Shown: positions 57,432 through 64,000 of the stretch, piece after piece
Layout of the letters: each line of letters opens with the position of its first letter
Position numbering within the stretch: position 1 is the first letter of the stretch
Assembly: GCF_036323735.1 (NCBI RefSeq)
Contig: NC_086033.1
Location: forward strand, 4,177,826 to 4,241,825
Direction: 5' to 3'
DNA: 64,000 nucleotides
From: Rattus norvegicus
Taxonomy: Eukaryota; Chordata; Mammalia; Rodentia; Muridae
Notes under the pieces: generated by a model
Told to the model about the DNA's origin: nothing
The model's input: only the letters and a program-made list of their open reading frames with translations
The model's database searches: none
Translations under genes and position numbers: made by a program

Positions 57432-57525
57432 CTAGCCGGGCCTGGTGACATCCATCTGTGATCGATCCCAGCACCTGGGAAGCCCAGACAGGAGGATTTT
57501 AGGTCCAAGATCAAAACCCTGTTTT
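57432..57525 (+). repeat. B1 SINE fragment
   Basis: gccgggcctggtgacatcca and cccagcacctgggaagccca. Confidence 0.75.
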
Positions 57526-58189
57526 AAAATGGAAAATTAAGAGAAGGGAGCGAGGGACACAGCTGGGTGTGTGAGGTCTGACGTGTAGTCCCTAGGAAGG
57601 AAAAGAAAGGAGAAACAAAAGAGAAACTTCTCTGTGTGGATATGTAAATGTTTCCGTTTCTGTCAGTGCTTATGTGTGAGAGGGCAGGACAGATAGAGAC
57701 TGAGGCAGGAAGGCAGAGCACAGTGTCAGGGACACAGCAGGGCACCGTGCAGAGACCCTCAGAGATTAGACATCTATCTTCCTCACCCCAAACTGTCTGC
57801 CCTGCCCTTCGAGCAGAGGTTCCCCAATGACAGGTCATGTCTCCTTCAGACCGGGGCTCTCTGAGGACCTCCTGGGAATGGGGCATATTTGAACCACTGC
57901 ACAAAGAGTATATCCATTCCATGGGTGTGATGAGCCCTCTTGGGTTTTTTGCAGCTTCCCTGAAAATGTCTAGGGACTAGTGCCGATGTTCTGTGCTGAC
58001 TTGTAAAGTTGAGCCCAGGGATCCTTGTTAACAGATGTACCTTGGATAAACTTGAATTCTGAGCCTCCCCAGGGACCAGCCCATTTCTTTGCCAGTTGAC
58101 CCCTCCCTTCAATCCTCACTCTTCCCTGCTCTGTGCCAGGGATACAGGAGGCAGTCTCATTCCTTAGGCACTGTCCACTTAGCTTGGTT

Positions 58190-58345
58190 TTGGAGCCAGA
58201 AGGTTGCCAACTAGGCTAGGCCATCTTTACCTTCCGTTGTTGGGATTACAAGCCTACAGCATTGACCTAAGCTATTTTGCACACAACATTAGGAATTAAA
58301 CACAATAGTGTTAACAACCGAGCGTCTTCCCAACCTCTGCTCTGC
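58190..58345 (-). repeat. B4-type SINE relic
   Basis: ttgttgggattacaagccta then aacaaccgagcgtcttccca. Confidence 0.5.
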
Positions 58346-58574
58346 TGGGGTTTCAACAGCTACGAGTTTCTTCTACTCATCTCTCACTGACTTCTTGTGC
58401 CGAGGGAGGTCATATGGGGCAGACCAGGAGCTCAGGAGACCTGGGCTCCAAGGTAATGTGTGCCCTTCCCGAAGTGTGTAGCCAGGCAAACCTCTGACAT
58501 TGTTCTCAGATTTTCGTACATGATTCGGGTAGTTTAAAGACTGCCTCCTACCCCCAAGCAGTGGAGTGCTTTCT

Positions 58575-58840
58575 TCAAAGAGGTTTGTCTTTCCTAAGAC
58601 AATGTCTCTCTTTGTGTAGCCCAGGTTGGCCTCGAGCTCAAGATTCCCCTGCGTCATCCACCAAGTGCTATCTTCAAAGGAAACCTAAAATAGCTCAAAA
58701 TAACCAGGCAGGGTGGAGAAAGCTTGTAGCCCCGGCGCGTGGAGAGGCTGACGCGGAGCGATCATTGAAAGGTCAAGGGCAGCCTAGTCTACACAGTGAA
58801 TCTAGGCTACAGCGCAAAGGCCCTTCTCAGAGAAGGAAGG
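58575..58840. repeat. B1 fragments in opposite orientations
   Basis: 58575-58675 minus (tgtagcccaggttggcctcg) and 58685-58840 plus (ggtggagaaagcttgtagcc ... gtcaagggcagcctagtcta). Confidence 0.65.
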
Positions 58841-60550
58841 GGAGGGGAGGGAATAGGGAGAAGAAAGTGGGGGGGTACTGCTTACATCCCCCTGATGATG
58901 TGAGGATCGGGGCTCTAAAGAGGAGAAAGAGCACTGGTACCCAGTGGGTCCCCTCGCATGTTCTTGATGTCCCCTGGAGCCCAGTGAGCAATCTCACAAG
59001 TCTGTTCTCTTCTGGTTTAGATTTAAGCGACCAGGACCGGACAGTGGGGGGAAAGAAGCAGTCCGTAATCGTGGTGCCCAGGAACAGAGAGCATGGTCCA
59101 GGCGAATGGAGTGAGGGGCGCCAGAGACTGAGCTAAAGGTGGTGTTTGAGGGACCAGGGATGACCATGGGCTACTCCTCCAGTAATCAAGCCTAGCTCGG
59201 GAAACTAAGGAAAGACTACATTGAGTTAATCACGTGCCAAAGGCTGAGGTGCCTCCGAGTGGAAGGAAGGAGTCCAGGAAGAGGCCTTGGAGGTTGGGAT
59301 CTCTAGGAATTTGTTCCTGAAGCTGAGTCTCCAGGCTCGCCTCAGTAGACCTCAAACCAGGCAGTGTATATCATCACGGGGCGCCACTGCCCCCTTGTGG
59401 TCACATCCTCTGCAAAGCATGGGTTCCTGCCCCTCCCTGGGTTGGTACTCCTTAGCTGGGGCCAGAACTGGAGAACTAGGGGTATTTCTGTTCCTGACTT
59501 GACTATTCACCTGTGATCTAGAGAGTAGGGTTTGAACACTGTTGTCTCCAATAAGCTGTGTGTCCTTGCTACTTTGCATACCCTCTCTGAGCTTCTCCAT
59601 CTTCATCGTGTCCTACCAGTTTCCCTGGTGTGCTGCCCTGAGAGCTCTAAAAGCTCCCGTTGTATACGCCCCGGCAGGAATACACACAACCAGGATCACA
59701 GGCTGTGGTGGGGCTGAAAGTCTGCGTCTGGGGAAAGCAGAGCTAAGCAATTTGAGAGAGACATGCAGAGAGAGTGGGTGAGAGGAAATCGCGGAGTGGA
59801 GATGGCAGAGCGGCGAGCCCCAGTAGCAGCCCTTGGATCCTATTGGCTCATTCTCCCACTGACTGTGTCATCCCAGCCCACACATCCTTTTACCATCACA
59901 GTATAGTGCAAGTCAGCCGCTTACACCCCTCTCCTGAGTAGGTAGGTGTTCCTGCTGGTTTGGGTTGGTCATGTCTGTTCCCAACAGATCCTTGCCAATC
60001 GGTTCATCCTTCCCTTTATGAATCTTTCTTGGTGGACTCTTCTTCCCTGGAACCATTGCTGGCTTCCCTCTGGCCACACAGCCAAGTTCAAATGTTTTGT
60101 TTAGCAGACAAGAGTCCTTCAGTCAGGTTCCTCCCTCTCTGTCCCCGCTTCGAGCTTCCTCTGTTTTTGTAGTGCATCCTTTACCGTCACACTGGGAGTA
60201 CACACTGTCTCACAGAGCCTTGAAGCGTCCTCCCCTGCTGTCCAGCTGCCCGTTCCTTCTGCTGAGTGTGTCCTCCCCAGCTCTATCCTGAGTGCTCACA
60301 TCTGGCCCATTGGAGTGGGTCGTGCTGCTCACTGGGGATTTTTACCATGGATGCCCTTGCCATGGGTACACAGATCACATGTCCCGCAGGGTAGTTGACC
60401 TTCACAAGTAGCTGAAGCACTAGGTAACCGACGAGGCTAAGTACCAGATTACTGGAATCTGGGAAATCAGGATGAGAAATGCCTGGTTTCTTTCAAGACC
60501 TACCCGAATTCCTTATGGACGCAGTCTTTGTTCTCCAACAGCCTGAAGAA
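58841..60550. other. Mostly unique intergenic sequence
   Basis: No gene recognised; MIR-like relic at about 59520-59610; CTCF-like motif at 59386. Confidence 0.4.
59386..59400 (-). promoter_or_regulatory. CTCF-like motif
   Basis: Reverse complement ccacaagggggcagt matches the CTCF core at 14 of 15 positions and continues with GGCG, as in strong sites. Not inside a recognised repeat. Confidence 0.45.
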
Positions 60551-60551
60551 G

Positions 60552-60812
60552 TGTGTGTGTCTGTGTGTGTGTCTGTGGGTGTGTGTATGAGTGTGCATGT
60601 GCATGTGTGTGTATGAGTGTGCATGTGCATGTGTGTGTCTGTGTGTGTCTGTGCGTGTGTGTTTGTGTGTGTGCATGTGTGTGTATGAGTGTGCATGTGC
60701 ATGTGTGTGTTTGTGTATGTGTCTGTGCGTGTGTGTCTGTGTGTCTGTGCGTGTGCATGTGTGTGTGTGCACGTGCATATGTACAAGAGAGACAGAGACA
60801 CAGAGAGACAGT
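60552..60812. repeat. GT-rich minisatellite-like tract
   Basis: gtgtgtatgagtgtgcatgt blocks recur at about 60582, 60608 and 60676 within GT/CTGT sequence; the end turns to GACA. Confidence 0.93.
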
Positions 60813-61440
60813 GTGTGTGTTTACATGTTTATTCAGGCTCTGTAGGTTATGTATGGAACATTCAGGAATTCTAACTCTTATGGAAAGACCCATTTTATCT
60901 CCTTGGTGCTTAGTGCTATTTCTCTAACAGTAACTAGTTTAGTAAATAATTCTTATTCTGATGAACATGAGAAAAGAGACGAGATTACCTAAGAGTTCAA
61001 GAGACCTAGGGGAAACACTGGCACAGCCCATGCAGGTCTTAGGGAATTAAAATTACAGGTTCTCATTACCTGTCTCTGAAGGGTAGAGCAGTTCAAAGTT
61101 AAAGGAATGAAAACCTAGCCTCTTGATGGCGGTTTTTTGCTGCAGGAAGAAAAGGGCTGGAAAGCAAAGATGTCCACATGCCTTCTTCACTTTCCCACGC
61201 CCAGAATCTAGACCAAAAGCAGGAACTTGGAAAGCATTTGGTTCTCTGCAATTACATTTGTGTTATTGAAAAAGCTTAGTGAGAAATACTGGTTTGACTT
61301 TGGAACCCAGAGGTTAGCAAACAGGCCCCTCTGAAAGAGCCATTAATTTGCAACATTGCCACCTTGTGGCATTGCTCATAAATTACAAGCTAAACCTAAC
61401 AGGAAGTGTTCCCTAAGAGCCATTTCGTTACTCTTCATTA
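60813..61440. other. Unassigned AT-rich sequence
   Basis: No gene recognised. Confidence 0.4.
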
Positions 61441-61448
61441 CTCTAAAG

Positions 61449-61757
61449 CAGAAGTTCTCCATCTGTGCCCCAGCGGTCACCTAAGACCATTGGAAAACAC
61501 AGGTATTATGTTACAATTTATAATAGAAGCTAAATTACAGTTGTGAAGTAGCAAACAAAAATAATTTTATGGTTGAGGGGGTCAACACAACATAAGGAAC
61601 TGTATTTTTTTTTCTTTTCTTTTCTTTTTTTTTTCGGAGCTGAGGACCAAACCCAGGGCCTTGTGCTTGCTAGGCAAGCGCTCTACCACTTAGCTAAATC
61701 CCCAACCCGAGGAACTGTATTAAAGGGTCACAGCATCAGGAAGGTTGAGAACCACTG
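61449..61757 (-). mobile_element. URR1 hAT-type DNA transposon, split by an ID
   Basis: Terminal inverted repeats cagaagttctcc and ggttgagaaccactg, internal acctaagaccattggaaaac, aaataattttatggttgagg and attaaagggtcacagcatca. An 8-bp target duplication fits hAT transposition: ctctaaag (61441-61448) against ctccaagg (61758-61765), 6 of 8 equal. Non-autonomous, no transposase. Confidence 0.88.
61607..61709 (-). repeat. ID SINE nested in URR1
   Basis: Reverse ID with TCAGCTCCG and CTAGCAAGCAC variant. Perfect 12-bp target-site duplications aggaactgtatt at 61595-61606 and 61710-61721, both made of URR1 sequence. Confidence 0.97.
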
Positions 61758-61765
61758 CTCCAAGG

Positions 61766-62250
61766 TCTTAGGAGGTAACCGTGGGATACTTCCAAGCATC
61801 TCCTCATCGTAGTGCATAGAGTTATGCTACCCCTTTAAAGGCCAAAGCAGGTAATGTTAGGTGCTATCATTTAGGATTCTAGAGCTGTCTCCAAAAAAGG
61901 CTTCTGTTCCCAACTTTAGGGCCCAAAGTGTTTTGAACTTGGGATGCAAGGACGGGCTTGAGGGATTGTTTGCCAAAATATGTGAACAGCTACACCCGTG
62001 TGTCCTTTCTGAAGGGCCATTTAGTCTTTGACTCGATTCTGAAAGATGTCTGACTCCAAGAAATTACAAACATTTCTGTTCCGAAATGACCTAGACCAAA
62101 GCTCACCAAAAGGATGGCAGGGCGCGTTTAGTCTAAAGAACTGAGATGAAGACATAATAAAAATTACGTAAGACTCCCCCAGAGGCTAAGGACTGGAGCT
62201 CCCTATTTTCTTTGCTTTCCGGTACTTACAGTATATTATATTTTACTGAT
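61766..62250. other. Unassigned intergenic sequence
   Basis: No gene or repeat recognised. Confidence 0.4.
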
Positions 62251-62254
62251 TGAC

Positions 62255-62349
62255 TGTGTATGAGTGTGCATGTGTATGTATGAGTGCATTTCTGTCTGTG
62301 AGTGTGTATGAGCATGTGTGTCTGCTAGTGTGTATATGAGTGTGTGTAT

Positions 62350-62384
<35 letters not shown>

Positions 62385-62540
62385 TGTGTGAGTTGTGCCA
62401 CAGCACACATATGGAGGCAGAGGCAGGGGACAGCTCTTAGGAGCTGGTTCTCTCTTTCCATCATGTGGGTCTCTGTAGTTGAACTCAGGTCCTGAAGGTT
62501 GGTGGCAAACACCTTTACTGGACAAGCCACCTCTGAGCAT
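62255..62540 (-). repeat. (GT)n and B3-type SINE
   Basis: GT/GAGT tract 62262-62390, then aggagctggttctctctttc, gttgaactcaggtcctgaag and ccacctctgagcatagc. Confidence 0.75.
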
Positions 62541-63090
62541 AGCTAGGCCCGCTTCCTTGCTCTTGACGCTGCCCCCTCTCCCTGCAACAGGTTCTCCCCT
62601 CCCCCAACACAGGAGTACAGAGAGAACTCAAACTTCCTCAGCACTCGAGTGACCATCTGTCCTTCCAAAGTTTGTGGAGGAAAGGGATTTTACAGCCACC
62701 CGATTTATCCAAATTAGCTGGAGGCCAAGGAACTAGGCTACTCAAGATAACACTGTTTAATACAAACAGCTTCCTTATTCCTCTCCAGGTCAGGTGCCCA
62801 GGCTGGGCCTGAGGAGTTGATAAATAGGTTAGTTATGTTTTTGCATTAGGGAAAAGCACTGGTCTTTATCTCCTTGATTGCACAAAGGCGCCGAGCTGCC
62901 ATTTTGTTGGCCACACCCCAGTGTGTATGTTTGTGTATATGTGGGGTGTTTGCTGGGAAGAGGGTAACTTTTTTCAAATGTTTAGTTTTATTTTCTAAAA
63001 CCAAAGAATGTCAATAGCCTAGGCATGTCTTTATGAATCTAGTGTATTTATTATTTTAAAGAGATTTACTTTTATGTGTATGAGCCTTTT
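62541..63090. other. Unassigned intergenic sequence
   Basis: No gene recognised; ends in G12 at 63093-63104. Confidence 0.4.
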
Positions 63091-63107
63091 CTGGGGGGGG
63101 GGGGCTC

Positions 63108-63545
63108 TGTCTTAGTGAGGGTTTTACTGCTGTGAACAGGCACCATGACCAAGGCAACTCTTTTTTTTTTTTTTTTTTTTTGGTTCTTTTTTTCGGAGCT
63201 GGGGACCGAACCCAGGGCCTTGCGCTTCCTAGGTAAGCGCTCTACCACTGAGCTAAATCCCCAGCCCCTCCAAGGCAACTCTTAAAAGGACAACATTTAA
63301 TTGAGGCTGGCTTACAGGTTCAGAGGTTCAGTCCTTTATCATCAATGCGGGAACAGGAGGAGACGAGAGTTCTACATCTTCATCTGAAGGCTGCTAGCAG
63401 AATACTGACTTCTAGGCAGCTGGGATGAGGGTCTTAAAGCCACACCCACAGTGACACACCTACTCCAAAAGGCCACTCCTACTCAAACAGGGCCACACCT
63501 CCTAATAGTGCCACTCCCTGGGCTGAGCATATTCACATCACCACA
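63108..63545 (-). repeat. Lx/L1-type rodent repeat split by an ID
   Basis: gtcttagtgagggttttact, gacaacatttaattgaggct, gatgagggtcttaaagccac and aatagtgccactccctgggc. Family name uncertain. Confidence 0.75.
63161..63269 (-). repeat. ID SINE (young)
   Basis: TTACCTAGGAAGCGC and CCAGCTCCG variant; A tail with GAACCA. Perfect target-site duplications ccaaggcaactc at 63149-63160 and 63270-63281, both host-repeat sequence. Confidence 0.97.
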
Positions 63546-63551
63546 GGTGTG

Positions 63552-63558
63552 AATGCAT

Positions 63559-63616
<58 letters not shown>
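63552..63616. repeat. (GT)n microsatellite
   Basis: About 30 GT units, beginning with ATGCATGTGTG. Confidence 0.97.
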
Positions 63617-63617
<1 letters not shown>

Positions 63618-63757
63618 ATTCTTATAGGTGCTGGGAATCTAACCCAAGTCCTTGGAAATGCCTCTCAAACCCCATGTATTTGTCTCTGTGTTTGTTGTCA
63701 TTGCTTGAATATGTGGGGTCTTCTATGAGCCCGGGTTCTCGATCTGAATAATGAGAG

Positions 63758-64000
63758 TGTCTTAGTTAGGGTTTCTCTTGCTGTGATAAAATACCATGAT
63801 GACAGGTGGCTTGGGGAGGAGAGGGTTAACTTCTGCTCACTTGTACCAATCACTCCATTCTTAAGGAAGTCAGGCTAGTAACTCAGGGCAGGAACCTGGA
63901 GGCAGGAACTACTGAGTGCTGCTTACTGGCCTACTCTGAATGGCTTGGTCATCCTTCCTTCTCATAGCACCCAGCACTACCAGTCCAGGATGACATCACC
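63758..64000 (-). repeat. Lx/L1-type rodent repeat, runs off the window
   Basis: gtcttagttagggtttctct, gcaggaacctggaggcagga and gtgctgcttactggcctact. Same family type as 5591-5958, opposite strand. Confidence 0.75.

Noticed and set aside
58561..59136. 191-codon open frame on +
   Set aside because: Runs through B1 fragments and unrelated sequence.
36080..64000. Exons of the expected neighbours Saysd1 or Glp1r
   Set aside because: No translated segment resembles either protein; they probably lie further downstream.

Overview
This is mammalian genomic DNA, almost certainly brown rat (Rattus). It carries many near-identical copies of the BC1/tRNA-Ala-derived ID SINE with long A tails and intact target-site duplications, which is typical of rat. 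It also has rodent B1, B2, B3 and B4 SINEs, a rat-type L1 3' end, a rodent URR1 DNA transposon and many long CA/GT and CT/GA microsatellites. There is no prokaryotic gene organisation, CRISPR array or phage.

The only protein-coding gene I can support is Kcnk5, encoding the two-pore-domain potassium channel TASK-2 (K2P5.1), on the + strand. Exons 2-5 are at 29353-29464, 30363-30529, 30676-30844 and 33587-34464, followed by a 3' UTR of about 1.6 kb and a poly(A) signal at 36052. All acceptor and donor dinucleotides and codon phases join correctly. Exon 1 (start codon, M1 helix, first part of the extracellular cap) is not in the window, so positions 1-29352 are read as intron 1, which is at least 29 kb long. 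If exon 1 encodes 62 residues as in human KCNK5, the known landmarks fall on their published positions: N77, T108, R224, K245, K257/K258 and S266.

Layout: 1-29352 is intron 1 sequence, mostly SINEs, microsatellites and unique DNA with some candidate regulatory islands. 29353-36080 holds the coding exons and 3' UTR. 36080-64000 is downstream sequence with no gene I recognise. It contains a 5'-truncated L1 with target-site duplications, a URR1 element split by an ID, a 5'-half tRNA-Arg(TCT) relic, three tandem CCAAT boxes, tandem duplications and strong G-quadruplex or triplex-prone tracts.

I found no new multi-gene system. The most useful observations are the ID insertion cohort with shared diagnostic bases and a shared tail tag, the split tRNA-Arg relic, the CCAAT array, CTCF-like motifs in convergent orientation around the Kcnk5 3' exons, and the paired homeodomain-type motifs in intron 1. 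Repeat family names come from recognising sequence, not from a RepeatMasker run; names marked uncertain should be treated as such.
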